From Ilex aquifolium (Eukaryota > Streptophyta > Magnoliopsida > Aquifoliales > Aquifoliaceae): DNA of 64,000 nucleotides. Below the pieces are notes generated by a model, which did no database searches, was not told the DNA's origin, and saw only the letters and a program-made list of their open reading frames with translations. The stretch is from positions 38,637,744 through 38,701,743 of the forward strand of contig OX637393.1 of NCBI GenBank assembly GCA_951799425.1, in the 5' to 3' direction. Positions 11,620 through 24,222 of this stretch are shown here, in pieces (position 1 is the stretch's first letter; every line of letters starts with the position of its first letter). The position numbers were made by a program, and so were the translations under genes.

Positions 11620-12790
11620 GTTGATTATACTAATGTAGGTAGCTCAGTCTCAAACGTTTGACAGAGAAAAAGTGCACTGGAGAATGGTCGAGTCTGCTCA
11701 CAAGAAAAGAAATGGCTAAAGCATCCTATTTTGAATATTCACAAGAAATAATAATAATATGACCTAATTTATGAACATAATTTATTGATCTAATTTATTA
11801 CAATTATTGGATTAGTAACAGATTCTAACAAATATTATGACCCACTGTCAATTTTAATGGTTATGATTGATTAAATTAACAAATTAAGTCCAAATAAAAT
11901 TGCTCATTCACCCGGTATTGAAAGAATAGATTTTTAAGAAAGTATTAGAATTACACCACCAATATCCTAATGTATGCAGCTCATTGTCAAATATTTAATG
12001 GGTTAATTACAATTTACTCGCTTCAACTATGTCCCCTATTACAATCAGCTCCTTTGATTTCAAATGCCGCAATTTGTCCCCTTTAAATTTCAAGTAGATT
12101 AAATAGACTAACAACGGTGACTGAAACATGAAAGAACCATTACACCTTACATCTTATACATTGTTTTTCATATTTTTTTCTCGAGATATCAACTTTGTCC
12201 CTAAAAAAAAGAAATAAAAAAGGCGGAATAAAATTTTCATTTGTTTAGCCCAACAGCAATACACTACACAATATCATGTTCGTCTTCACCTTCGCCTCTA
12301 CCTTGTTAGAGGGAATGGAGGGTTTCTGCTGGAAGAGGGAAAAGAATGAGAGTTTAGCGTCTAGGGTAAGAGAGGATGGAAGGTTTTTAGTGTGCTCAGT
12401 TGTGAGTCTGGTCAGGGTAGTATGGATATTTGGCACATGGGAAAAAAAGTGTGCAGGTAATTATATATTTTCAATAAAGTACAGATCGCATGAATTTTAC
12501 ATGTCTAATTTCCGTCTATTTTTATGGTTTAAAATATTTTTATGATTTAAAATTAACTGTTGAAATGAATTGCAAAATATTCAAACTTAAAATGAAATAT
12601 TTGTTAAAATCAAAACCTGAAAGAGTGAATGAAAAATTACCACAAATAAAAGGGGACATTTTATAACCATCCCATATTTAATGGAGTAAAAGTTAATTGG
12701 AGAAGGGTGCAGTGTGATCATAATAAGACAAGAAATGGCTAAAGCACCCCTATTCTGAATATTCGCCAGTAGTTATATTATGCAACTGAG
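11620..12790. repeat. Local duplication split by a possible MULE-like element
   Basis: The sequence at about 11625-11760 (a TAATGTAGGTAGCTCA block, then AGAAATGGCTAAAGCA and TGAATATTC) recurs as two halves at about 11960-12000 and 12695-12785. The insert between them, about 12000-12695, has diverged inverted ends: TTAATTACAATTTACTC at the left and TTAACTTTTACTCC read from the right on the minus strand, with GTCCCC words inside each. No coding sequence and no clean target duplication are seen. The intact copy acts as an approximate empty site. Confidence 0.4.
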
Positions 12791-12859
12791 TTTCGATCAA
12801 CTCCTTAAGGCTTAAACTACAAGATTATTCTCGCCCCTTAAATCTCATTTCCTTGTCTT

Positions 12860-13501
12860 CTATGAAGCACGGATACTTCGTCAAGGTTGACGTACCCATA
12901 TCGGATACCGTATCAGATACAATACTCCTCGTATACTCGATGATACGCATCAGATACGCATCATCCGTATCCGATAATTAATAAAATATGTGGATACTTT
13001 TAAACATGGAACAAGATGTACAATTTTCAATTTTAAGCTATACCCCTTCTTTGGAGTTCACATATAATATAAAACATCAACAAAATTCCATCTGATTTTG
13101 AAGACACGAGTGTTTTTTAAATATTATTTATTATTACATGTTTAGAGAGTATAAAAAAAATAAGTCACTTACAATATGCTTTTAAAAATAAATACTTGTA
13201 AAACCAACTAGTTAAATGTGATTATGATTCCTTCAATTGGTCATGCTCATTTTATGAACATATCATAATGAGATAATATTACATCATTTTCATGGTAAAA
13301 ATTCCTAAATTTACTTACTAATGTTAAAGAATTATTAAAAAATTATAACTTCTAAGTCGTTAAATAATAGTAAAATATAAAATATATTTAATTATAGACG
13401 TATCCTGGTCGTACATGTATCCTATTTTTTTAAGTTTTGTCATATCGCCGTATCCGTACCGTATCGTACCCATGTCACGTATCCGTATTCGTGCTTCCTA
13501 G
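12860..13501. mobile_element. GAAGCACGGATAC-family TIR element, copy 1
   Basis: The inverted ends are CTATGAAGCACGGATAC at the left and GTATTCGTGCTTCCTAG at the right. Subterminal blocks repeat CGTATC/GATACG words many times. It is 642 bp and has no coding capacity. The flanking 8 bp are only partly alike, so the target duplication has decayed. It belongs with the copies at 19335 and 59588; the latter has a perfect 8 bp duplication, which supports hAT. Confidence 0.75.
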
Positions 13502-14229
13502 GTCATCTTACTTCAAACTACTAAGTGCACCCCATCTATATCCACCCCATCCATATTCACCCCATTAATGACTAAATTCACCTCTTTTATATCCATCTAA
13601 TTAAACTATTAAATATATATATTCAAATAAACCGAAACAAAAAAAGTAACGAAAGCGAAATTTCAATGTTCCGAAGTGACCTAGAATATTTCGAGGTGTT
13701 TTGAGTTATTTTGATATATTTTCACTAATATCTTTGAAATATTTTGAGCTTTTGTAAGATGTTGGTATATTTTGACTAATATTTTAAAAATAAATTATTA
13801 ATTTTTTTATTTTTATTCTGTTTGTAAAATATTTTAGTACCGAAATAATGCACCGAAACAAAATTTTAATCATTGTCTATAGAGTAATAGGCTGAAATAA
13901 AATTGGATGAATTACTTTTTAATTAGTAAATATAGACAAAGTGAGGTATAGATGGAGTGAACTTAGTAGTTTGAATCTTGAAGTCAAAAAATTAAATGGG
14001 GTGAAAAAAGAGATTTAAGGGGTGAGAATAGGCCCCACCCTAAACTAAATTCTATCCAAATTAAATAACTTAAATCCTCAAGCTTCTTAATTTAATTAAA
14101 AATACCCCTTGGGTTCAATTTCGTCACATTTAAAACAGATTGGTTATGTATCACTCAGATGATTGATCAATAAGGGTATTCAAAAAAATTATGTTAAGAA
14201 ATAATAAAAAACAGAAATCCAAACCCAAT
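13502..14229. other. AT-rich intergenic DNA
   Basis: No gene, RNA or bounded element is recognised. The short words CACCCCAT and GGGGTGAA occur near 13525-13565 and again inverted near 13935-14030, which could be the eroded ends of one more small inverted-repeat element. Confidence 0.35.
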
Positions 14230-14970
14230 CCCTTGTGTTGTGACCCGCATGCTCCACCCGTCCGCCCGGCCCTGTTCTTCTCCCATTCCCAATTTCACTA
14301 ACTAAACCCTAACCCTAAATCTCCCTTAAGATTAATAAGAGAAAAACTGATCAAAAAACGTACCTTGCTAACCCCTCTGTACCTCTGGTTTATTATCATC
14401 CATTCAACAAAGCTCATAAAAACTCAATCCCCTCCACCAGCAACACATCAAACTAATCACATAACAGAATTAACACAAACACCACAGAATAGGAAACACG
14501 AACTCTGGCTAAAGACTACCACTGACCTTTCAAACACCATTGTCGATGCCCTCTTCATTGCCAAATCAAAATGGCGCCAAGGCATATGAATTTCTAATCT
14601 CTCCTCAAAAACTTCGCGACGATGATGACAATGTCGAATTGCGCAAAAACGCGGGGACTCTTTGATTTGGAAAATCATTCTGCTGGGCACACTTCATATT
14701 ACCACACAAAACTAAGTCGACGTGTTTTGGCATTAGTTTTGGTCGGAGACTCACCGGAAATTGTTCTTCTATTGGGTAAATCTCTTAGATTTGAAGCTAT
14801 TGCAAGAACGATTCAAAAATTGGGAGGAGAAATGGAACGATTCACTTTTGATTAAGTTCTTTAGTTTCAAGGGGGTTGGGTTATTCGGAGTAGAAGTGGA
14901 GGTAAAGGTGGAGTTGATGGGTTTCCGGGTGGAGATGAGGATAGAATTTGGAGGTGGAGGGAATAAATAG
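14230..14970. other. Gene-like fragment with telo-box, unidentified
   Basis: Base composition rises here. AAACCCTAACCCTAAA at 14304-14319 is a perfect telo-box, a promoter element common near starts of plant translation-related genes. Downstream is an exon-like stretch (14515-14660) with frames such as AYEFLISPQKLRDDDDNVEL, which closes at a TGA near 14662. Further on is a purine-rich stretch. I cannot assign a family, and no long open frame is present. It may be the broken first exon and promoter of an unrelated gene or a gene fragment carried by a transposon. Confidence 0.3.
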
Positions 14971-15494
14971 AATTGGATCGGGTTAACACTAATTTAAGGG
15001 CGTAATTTGAAATTTTAATTTATTATGATGATTGTATTAATAATAAAATCCCCAAACTAGATCCGTGTAACTTTGCTCATAGTAAACTAGGATCACTGAC
15101 AATTCAATTATAATAACCACTAACAATTCAATGATAATAATTATTAAATTTTCAAATTATGTCAAAATAATATTTTTCTCGGGTTAATTAGGTTATTGGA
15201 ATTGGGCTTCAATATTTGTGGATTTTTATTTTTTTTTTCATATTGATTGTGTGCCATGCAAATTCCATGACAAAATTTGAAAGAATAAATTATTGAGGTA
15301 AGATATATGCTAAGGTTGTAATTGAAATTAGTGATATAGTTTTAGAATCATTTTAGTAACTTATGCTTTTAAAATGAATGATTATTTTGCTTGTGGAAAA
15401 AAAAAAATTAACCTATACCTTCTTACCATCTTCATGGATAAAAAATAAAGTTAATTGTCTCATATTTCAAATTTTGAATGACATGAGAATTAGT

Positions 15495-16072
15495 TGATGC
15501 AAAAACATCGGCTTCATAGAGTATGATGAGCCCAGATCTAATTGGGTCAGATCCAATTGATGAGATAAGTCCAAGTCAGCTAAAAAGTAGGTCGAGCACA
15601 TCCCATGGATTCAGCTCGGTCTACAGTTCAAGGAACCCAGAAGGATTAGAGCACGTGGAGAGTAATTACCAAGATAGCCACTCTCTTAGATCAAGACTAT
15701 CTCTAATTATACATATCCTAGTTATGCTATCCTCCCCAAAAAGCTAGAAACCTCCCCTCTACAACCACCGCTTCAATTAAGGCTCTGTGCCTATAAATTG
15801 TAAGTCATCTCCACATGAGAGAGACACATATATCTCTCTACACACCGTACACAACTATCTCTCTCATAGCTACCAAGAGCATACACTTGCTCTCTCTCAT
15901 CTACTACTTCATCAATAAAGACCACCGGCCACCGTTGTTGTCTTCAAAGTGCAGTAGGTCACCCTAAACGAACTACTATACACCTGTGTGTTGATCTCAC
16001 CTTATATTTACTGCATTTATTACCTACATTAATTACTCGACAGGTAGTACATAAATTCACTTTTGTGCATCA
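15495..16072 (+). mobile_element. Putative solo LTR, 578 bp
   Basis: The block begins TGATGCAAAAAC and ends TTTTGTGCATCA, giving TG...CA ends with an extended short inverted repeat. It holds a TATA-like GCCTATAAATTG near 15790, CT-rich leader sequence and an AATAAAG signal near 15915, in the order expected of U3-R-U5. No 5 bp target duplication is visible and no internal retroelement sequence follows. A short TRIM-like element is the alternative. Confidence 0.4.
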
Positions 16073-16153
16073 TCAAAGTAAACATTTTAACTTTTTTTCA
16101 AAAAACAATGCTTCACTCTCTAAATTTTGTATCAAAATTTTCGAACTAAATAA

Positions 16154-16740
16154 TCTAAGTAGGCTTGGTAATCTTAGAAACGACTCGTGAAATTGACACG
16201 TACCTTATACAGATTTATCGGGTTTTGGTGTAGTCTTAACGGGCTAATTCAACAAACTTGTGAAATAAACGAATCGATTTTGTGTTTAACCCATGAACTC
16301 ATTTCAATCCCTTTAACCCGTTAATATTAGCACTATAAATTCCAAAAAAAGAAAAAAATTAGGTCTCTCAGCCTTTGTTTTAGCTCACGCATCCCATCTC
16401 TCAAACTCATTCGAATTTGGTAGTAACTTAATATTTATTTTTGTGCTTAGCCATGAGTGTTATAATAAACAAGTCAAACATGTGTACTGTGTGGCGAGTT
16501 AATGATTTTTCGTGTGAACTCAAAATACTCTAATCGATTCTCTTATTTACGAGTGACACACGATTTGTGTCGAGTAACCCGTCTAATAAACGAGTCATGT
16601 GGGTATAATAGCTGAACTTGTTTATATAAAAGAATGAGATATGGAAGGAGAGTTTTTTTTACATAAACCCGTTTCACCCAATACAAAACCGTTCCACCCG
16701 ACATGACGGGCCTAGATGTAACTCATTCACCATTGTTAGA
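16154..16740. repeat. ACGAACCCG-rich repeat
   Basis: Phrases such as GACTCGTGAAATTGACACG, AACCCGTTAATA and ACGAGTCATGTGGG recur on both strands. The same lexicon appears at 34167-34730. It resembles eroded non-autonomous hAT elements, but no termini or target duplication could be fixed. Confidence 0.35.
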
Positions 16741-16765
16741 TAATTGGGCCCCATAAACTTTTAAT

Positions 16766-17622
16766 CATAGTTATCAGAACCGGACCGGACATCGAACCAG
16801 TAGAGGGACTAGGTCAATGGTTCACTGGTTCAACTGTTGGGTCAATTGGTCGAACTGGTTGTATAATAAAAAAATAAAAAAAATTATAATACATAATAAT
16901 TTAACTTTAAAAAAAATATGTTCATAATGCATAGAATTTACAATAAAATTAACATTATAATTTACGTTTATTTCAATTTTCAAGTTTTACTTTTAGTCTT
17001 GCAATTTTAGTCATCCTTTCATTTCCTACCCAACCACGATGGACGGTTAAGATTATTTTCAACTTGACTTGTGCAATCCATATTCCAAAGATCTCTACTT
17101 TTCTCCTGAACTCTCCATTCCACCGCTTCTCTGTTTCTCACTCCCTCTAAAATGTTTCTCTATCTCGCTCTCCCTCAGAAACTCTACCAAAGACATATCA
17201 CTCTCTTCTCTTCCTCCCTCTGTCTTTCTCTCCTTTTGAAACTATGCCTTTAAGGTTGTTCGACGTCGAAGTGTGAGAGATCAAGTGGAGAAGGTCGCCT
17301 GAGTTGCTGAGTGGAGAAGGTCAATTGAGCTTCAAGCAGAGAGGTCGTCTGAGTGGAGAAGGGTCACCTGAGTTGCTATTCATCGCCTGATTTGGTCACC
17401 TGAGTGGTTGCTGAACAGCATGAATGCCTGAACTGCAGATTGATTTACAGATTTAGGGCAAAATTCTCAATCGTCCGGTTTACAAAATTCGTCCGGTTCT
17501 TGTCCAAAACCAGCCGATTTTACGATTTTTTGGCGGTTTGATTTCTTAGGTTGTCCAACTAAAGAATCAGAGTGTTTTAGATCCCGATTCACGGTTCAAC
17601 CGGTCCGGTTATGATAACACTG
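16766..17622. mobile_element. Non-autonomous hAT element, 857 bp
   Basis: An exact 8 bp target duplication, CTTTTAAT, lies at 16758-16765 and 17623-17630. The inverted ends are CATAGTTATCAGAACCGGAC on the left and, read inward on the minus strand, CAGTGTTATCATAACCGGAC on the right. Internal GGTTCAACCGG-type words repeat the terminal motif. A pyrimidine-rich stretch (17100-17240) and repeated GTGGAGAAGGTC words (17284-17370) occur inside. No transposase is encoded. Confidence 0.85.
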
Positions 17623-18058
17623 CTTTTAATAATAATAAATGTATTGCATGAGTTGTTATGAGAAACTTAATCAATACAGATGGTAAGAGTAGCATTAGAA
17701 TATTCATAAAATGTTTAAAACCGCAAAGTAACATTAACCTCATATTTTAATTATAAGCAATGTCATGGGATAAAATTTAGAAACATAATGATTGTGGTCA
17801 TTATATTATATGTAGGTCCTAGCATAAATGCACTCCATTATCAGTCAAATTGTCATAATACAATATATCTTCAAATTATATCTCTAAATTATATCACATT
17901 AGAATTAGTGTTTAACTATATACGTTTGGTTGGGTGGGTGTATGAAAATATGATTGAATCACAAGTTCAGCCAAGATGCTTGACAGATTATTACCATGCC
18001 TAAATGATTGGATTAGCTCAAAAGTAGGGTTGAGATCGATGTGATAGTTGAACTCATT

Positions 18059-18239
18059 AATGGTAGCTCAGACAGTAAACTTCTATTAATACCTCAAAGT
18101 TGTAAATTCGACTCACAAGAAACGTATTATTTGATTCGATACATATGATTTTGCAAGGGATTGTGTGCATCTCAAGTCTAAGTTTCACATATAAGTCCAA
18201 AGAACGTGTGATTTGCCTAGTTTTTGATTATAAAAAATA
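18059..18239 (+). mobile_element. tRNA-derived SINE-like sequence
   Basis: The sequence GGTAGCTCAGACAGTAAACT (from 18062) resembles a pol III A box. GTTGTAAATTCGACTCAC some 35 bp further resembles a B box. This spacing is typical of plant SINEs derived from tRNA. No clear tail or target duplication could be fixed, so the right end is approximate. Confidence 0.35.
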
Positions 18240-18621
18240 AACATAATACTGAAAATGCTTGTGCCATTTTTTGATCTTCAAGCTAGGCTAGGAAGATGCA
18301 AAATATCGCTTCAATGGTATGACCATTTCAATTCAAGTCGCCAAGCAAACTTGATTTGGATGTTCCTTACTGCTAAGGTACTCTATGATTCAATGGATTT
18401 CTTTGATCTGAATTGCACTTGTGCAAAGAGGAGAAAATAATCGTCAGGAGAGTTTTGAGAACATAATTGCATGAAAATAATTGGATTATTATAGCCCACA
18501 TGTGCCTGGAGGATGTTCTATGGATTGGAAACATAGTATATCGGAACAATTAAATCTTCTGGTTCAACTGTAGGTACACTCTTGTGCTTTGCATTGAAAA
18601 AAGAATTCTTATTTACATTAA

Positions 18622-19306
18622 TGCTCCGTTTGGTATGATGGAAAAATGAAAGGATAGAAAGTAGGAATGATAAAAAGTTGCAGGGATAGATAAAATATCA
18701 TGTTTGGTAAGGAAGGAAAATAGGAAGGATGGAAAAGTGGATGAATGAACTTTCCTTCCAACTCACCAAAATCAATTCCTCCAAAATTGGGCGGAAAATG
18801 AAGGAAAATGGTACTCACGTTGAATAAAAATGTTATTTACTTTTTTAACCTTTAACTAATTACTTATTTATATTAAACACCTAAACCCAAACTCATATAC
18901 CAATCGGTTGAATTACATTATGTGTTAACACTCTCTGTGTGTGTCTTTTTATATTAATGTGTTTATTTTTTATTTAAAAATCAAAGAAAAAATAGATGTA
19001 TTTTTATGTGATTTGTGTTTGTTAAAACATATGATGCATATACCATAGTGACATGGTTTATAATATATACACTAATCTCATATAAGGATAACATAGTAAA
19101 TGATGTATGTATATTGTTTCTATCCTTCTATTTTTTTCATCAATAACAAACATAAAAAAAATTAATCATTTCTACTTTCCATCCATCCTAGCAAACACAA
19201 AAGAAAGAAAGCATATTATTCCTACTTTCTTTCCTTGAAGGATAACAAGTGTATTCCTCCTACTTTCCATCTCTCCTAATTTCCATCCTTCCTACCAAAC
19301 GGAGCA
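18622..19306. mobile_element. Tourist-like (PIF/Harbinger) MITE, 685 bp
   Basis: The inverted ends are TGCTCCGTTTGGTA at the left and TACCAAACGGAGCA at the right, flanked by TAA at 18619-18621 and 19307-19309. A 3 bp TAA duplication with a CGTTTGG terminus is characteristic of Tourist elements. The subterminal sequence is rich in GGAAGGA/TCCTTCC. There is no coding capacity. Confidence 0.75.
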
Positions 19307-19334
19307 TAATGTATGTATTCGCATTACTTTCAGC

Positions 19335-19969
19335 CTAGGAAGCACGGATACGGACACGGAGATACGACAAAATTTTAAAATATAGGACACGGGTACGGCG
19401 AGGATAAGACTAATTAAAATAATATAATATATTTTTATATATATAATAACATTAATAATAAAATTGAGTAATTAACTAATATTTTATAATTGGGCAAATG
19501 AGCTAATATTAAATTTGGGCTAATATGTTATGGACAGTGGGCTAAACGAAATTGGGTAGTGGGTGACAACTAATAAGGTATGATTGTAATTTAACATAAA
19601 ATATAAGAAGTCTAAGGGTTATTTGTAAATTATTTTAGCAACTAGGGCAAAGAAAAAAAGAACAGAAAATAATAGGGCCTGAAATGTAAATTAAGACAAG
19701 AAAAAAAAATAAAAAGAAAAAAGGAAGCCCTTTATTGCTTTTCAGCAACCAGGGCTAAGCTAGACGAAATGTAGAGCTTAGGTGGCGAACGAGGGAGAGA
19801 GAGAGAGAGAGGGCGAAGAGAGACATGAAGATGAAGACGGCATGCCTATCTTTTCAGGACACTTGTGAAAGTATCGAACATGTGTCTGGCCGTGTCCCAC
19901 ACGTATTTATGTCGGACACGTGTTTGACACTGCCACGTCGACCCCCTAAGGAGTACCTGTGCTTCCTAG
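19335..19969. mobile_element. GAAGCACGGATAC-family TIR element, copy 2
   Basis: The left end is CTAGGAAGCACGGATACGG and the right end is TACCTGTGCTTCCTAG, 635 bp in all. It shares the terminal and CGGATACG subterminal words with the copies at 12860 and 59588, but the interior differs. It contains a GA microsatellite (19790-19811) and a stretch of GTGTCCGACACG-type words near the right end. The flanking 8 bp match at 6 of 8 positions. Confidence 0.7.
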
Positions 19970-19984
19970 CTTTTAACAGTGCTT

Positions 19985-20140
19985 CATTCCTCAAAAGATA
20001 AAAATCACTGGCATCAATAGGTTAAAAAATATGAAGATAAAATAACTTCTCAAGGTGTCAACAAGGATCACAAAATTACACAACTTATTTGAGTTTCACT
20101 AGCAAGTTTTGGTGTCGACTAGTGAAGAAAAATTGGAGTA
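19985..20140. repeat. Orphan copy of RLP 3' flank
   Basis: AAATAACTTCTCAAGGTGTC, TACACAACTTATTTGAGTTTC and the following bases match the block near 2170-2290 beyond the RLP-A stop. No RLP coding sequence lies to the right of it; a copia element begins at 20591 instead. This looks like the remnant of a lost tandem copy. Confidence 0.5.
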
Positions 20141-20590
20141 TACATTAGAGCACTGGTCTTCCTTCTGGGAACAATCTACGACCCGTACTAGACATTAGAG
20201 CTAGCAATGAAATGTGTGTTGTACAATGACATATTTCCGTAGATAAATCCATTTTCTTCTATCATTGTTTCTTTCTTCTATTTTTTAAAGTGTTGCATGG
20301 TGTGTGCATGTCCGCGCACACAACCACACACTCACACACACATGGACAACTTTCAAGTGCAAAACATGAAATAACAACTCATATATTGTAACACAAGATT
20401 CAGGTATACATGTCCAGGATATCCAGGATGTGAATGTCTCTTCGTGGTCAGAATACTTTATTTGGCCCAAAATTACGATATCAACCTACTATTAGATAGC
20501 AAAAAAAATTACCATAGCGCCAAAACAATTGTTGAATTTTGAAAAATGGAGAATGGAGAAATAGTGCATCACTAATGTTTAATGAGGTGA

Positions 20591-21059
20591 TGTAAGAATT
20601 AATGTGGCCCACTTGATTTAGCACATGTGATTTTATTAATTATTATCAGATAATTAATTTGGGTTAGATAATGATAAATTTACCAATCATAATCTAACCG
20701 GTATAACAAATGATTTCTGATTGGTCAATGAGAAGAAGTGGTTTCCTGATATCCTACTTTGATGGGAAGTAGAATTTATGTTGAACTAGGGAACCGGTCC
20801 TCTCTCTACCTATAAATATACACATGCTTCATCGAGTTGTGTATCGTAAAAATAAAGGTTAAGAGAGAGAAATCGATTTCTGGGCTACATCAAATGATGG
20901 TTCAATTCTTAATCAAGTAATTTAAGGTTTGCGATTATGGCTACATGTATGTTGACTATTATGTTTTTTAATTCCGCATAATTAATATGGAAAAATCATG
21001 ATTGTTTTAAATCTTGGAATTAGAGTTTAATTGATTTCTTTAATCAAATAAAGTTTACA
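20591..21059 (+). repeat. Copia 5' LTR, 469 bp
   Basis: It begins TGTAAGAATTAATGTGG and ends AAAGTTTACA. A TATA box sits in ACCTATAAATATACAC near 20810, and a polyadenylation-like AATAAAGG near 20852. It matches the 3' LTR along its whole length. Confidence 0.88.
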
Positions 21060-21076
21060 TGTTGTATCCGAGCCTG
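21060..21076 (+). other. Degenerate primer binding site
   Basis: The bases immediately after the 5' LTR, TGTTGTATCCGAGCCT, resemble the initiator-Met tRNA complement TGGTATCAGAGC typical of plant copia elements, with a few changes. The position is as expected. Confidence 0.5.
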
Positions 21077-21845
21077 AGTTTAGAACCTTTATGAATTTTC
21101 ATCTAAGTAAATTTAAGATTGAATCACCGGCTTCTATACAACAATTCCCCTGACTATTAAATTTATGATGGTGTTAAACAGCATTATGTAGTACGTCTTG
21201 GTCACCGTTTACCCACTGCAAGGTCAACGAAAATTTTAGTCTGCCATAATTTTTGTTTTGCCTTTTATGTTTTTGGTGGGTCAAAGACATCCATGGACAT
21301 GGAATACACATAAAAGAAGTCCCACATTCTTAAGTCTCATGTATCCTATTTATTTTTCTTGAGCAAATATCACACAAACAATGAGGAAGTTTCGGTCAAA
21401 TTTATAATGAGAGCTGAGTTTTTTTTTTTTACTGTTTCCTCCTTTTGGTTTATTTCTTTAACGTCAAGTTGGAAAACCATAACAGAGAGATGCCTAAACC
21501 TTGATTGTTTATTAATGGGGTCTATTCTTTGTTTGACTGTGCAATTGTTTTATTAAAGAGTCATATCTATGCTTATGAGTCATACATAATTTTGTAATTA
21601 ATTATGACTATTGAGCACTGTCGCAGTATGTGTCATGAGACAGGCTATAATCGATTGACTTAAGATGTAGCATATGATGGTTATTCAACATGAAAGGATC
21701 AACCATAATGTATTATCATAATATTGTGTTTTATTTAATATAGCACCTACAATGAGAAGGATTTTGTTTATTTCTCTATGGCCTTACCTTGACATCATGA
21801 ATAATATTATGTATCAGAGTGGTTGAATTGTCAATTTAATATTTT

Positions 21846-22212
21846 GTGCAATTATATTATTTTGATTTGATATCTATATTACTATATAGTTTTGTAACTG
21901 TCAAAGTGACCCAACTAGAATGACTCACAGATATCAAATCACAAAATTGATATTTAATATACATTACTAAGATATTAAAATAATAATTTATGCTATGTCA
22001 TTATTTTGATTTGAAATCTATATTATGATATAGTTCGGTAGTCACCAAAGTGACCCAACTAGAATGACTTAGATATCAAATCGCATAATTGATTTTAATA
22101 TCTATTATCTTGTGATATTAAAAAAATCGTTTGTGCAACATCATTATTTTGATTTAATGTTTATATTATGATATAGTTCGGTAGCTGCCAAAGTGGCCTA
22201 ATTAGAATGACT
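21846..22212. repeat. 143 bp tandem repeat in copia leader
   Basis: Units start at about 21846, 21990 and 22133 and are about 143 bp each. Each contains ATTATTTTGATTT, a TATGATATAGTTCGGTAG-like block, AAAGTGACCCAACTAGAATG and ATATCAAATC. The third unit is interrupted by the solo LTR at 22214 and resumes at about 24228. The repeat lies between the primer binding site and gag, where the untranslated leader should be. Confidence 0.8.
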
Positions 22213-22213
22213 A

Positions 22214-24222
22214 TGTAACGTCCCAAAAACCACCTTGGAAGGCATTACCTTCTAACACCATTCATACCATGAGAGCAACTAATAAAATCCATAAATAACC
22301 GAGGTTCCTTAATTTAACAAAATTCGGGCAGAGTCTCCTTTGTTCGGGGAGCTCTACCCAAAACACAACCTGTGCAATTATACTACATTGACCACACCGG
22401 GTCCATTGATCCATAAAATATTTACAACATTATCCAAAAGAATAAGCTCAAACCATAGCTACTACATCAAAAGAATTACATTTGAACTTAGCAGCGAAAT
22501 AAACAAAATACTAGACTTTACATGATTGTACATAATCGTTCCTAGTCTAGCACAAAAATAAACGACATCTCTAGATGTTCCACTCGGGATCCAAGTACCC
22601 CTCTAATGAAGCTTCTCCATGGCCCGGCTCGTGAGCACCGAGCTCCTCCTCCGGTCCATAATCTGTAAAATGTTTAACTGTAGGGGGGTGAGCACAAAGC
22701 TCTGTAGAAAAATCCTCTCCAAACTCGAACAAGGTTTAGAAAATAGATAAGAACCGGTCGGTCTCATTTCGTAAATAACATATATCAATTTTTGAAGGAA
22801 AAACATGACATTTTAAATAGATCTCAAGTTTAAGCCGTAACCATAATCAAGTGAAAGGTTAAGGTAAATTTCATAACAATATATCATTTCCAACTTTAAG
22901 CCATTTAGGAAGGGCGCCTTCCGATGCATTGTCCCATACCATTGCACCGGCCAAGACTATCCAACCCATTATCTCATGTATATTAGTTCATCCCCATACC
23001 ATGTATGTTGATTGCTTCTCATGAATCTACAAACGATTATACCTAGTCCACCAATCACCATCACAATCACAAACACTTTAGGAAAAGGCGTCTACCATCC
23101 CAATGGCAGTGACGAGTCCCTTCCCAGGGAAAGTATACCATCCCTTGTTCGAACTCCCGTGAACGATAGTGGTCACATTACCAAATGACAATCCACTACA
23201 AGTGTTAGGAAACCATCTCACCCCCACTGGGATAGACTAACCTCTAACACTCTACGGCATCTCTCGATGGCAATCCAAGTCCATCACAACAACCATACAA
23301 ATGAGGAAACCAAAATATTCTCAATTCACCAACAATTCCAAATAAATACAAAATCCACAATTTCTCATTTTACAAGCATATCTAAAAAATTCCCAAATTT
23401 ATCATGTAACAATTCCAATGACAAAATAAGGAAAAATACAAGAGATCACAACAACATCATTTATTACTCAACACAAAGCACTAAAGTTTTAGAAATCAAG
23501 AACAAATTAATATTGAGGAAAAAATCCACCTCTCATGAGAACAAGGGTTTTCAAAACAAGAAATTAGAGGTTTTATGGCAATCTAACCATAGCCTTGTTT
23601 TAAACATGATAATATTTGCAAGAATATCAAAAATCAAAGATTTTCTAACACATATCTAAGATTTAGAGTCAAAAACATATATATATACATATATAAATAG
23701 CCCTAACCTCAATGAACAAGAGTGAGAGAAACTCCTACCTTGAATCAAAGATTCCAAGTGAAAGCTCAAGTCATATAGACCTCCTTCTTCCTTTTTCTTC
23801 CTCCCTTAATCTTCCTCAAAGATTCCAAGAGGTGTGGGGTGAGAGTGGAGTGAAATAAATGGGAGTAAAGGGCTGAAATCAGTGTTTTAAACACAGCCAA
23901 CCCCAAAAAACACTGTTCACAATCTGTTTTTGTTTTCTCCAAAATTACGGTTTTGCCACTAAAATCTCCAATTTGATCCATATGACTACCTTAAGGTTTT
24001 TCGACGTTCCGGATTCATTTTTAATGTTATTTTAACCTAAAAACATTTATTTTTATGATTTATTTCAAAACTAAAAAAAAAAAAATTTCACAATCAATTT
24101 GTCTCCCTAGTATTTATTCTTACGGTTTCAATATATATATGATTTATTCTTACGTCATTACATATATAAGAATCACTAAACAAGTACATTACTATATTAA
24201 TATAAACATGTGGGGGTTTACA
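22214..24222. mobile_element. Solo LTR, 2009 bp, nested in the copia element
   Basis: The block starts TGTAACGTCCCAAAAACC and ends GGGGGTTTACA, with an exact 5 bp target duplication GACTA at 22209-22213 and 24223-24227. Removing it rejoins the third leader repeat of the host element. Length and termini (TGTAACGTCCC, GGGTTTACA) resemble LTRs of large plant Ty3/gypsy elements such as the Tekay/Del group; that assignment is an inference. The 130-codon frame at 23267-23659 is Lys/Asn-rich, matches nothing I know, and is probably chance. Confidence 0.88.

Noticed and set aside
15495-16072. Full-length retrotransposon starting at this LTR-like block
   Set aside because: No partner LTR and no gag-pol remains on either side; kept only as a putative solo LTR.
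23267-23659. 130-codon open frame
   Set aside because: It lies wholly inside the 2 kb solo LTR and resembles no known protein.
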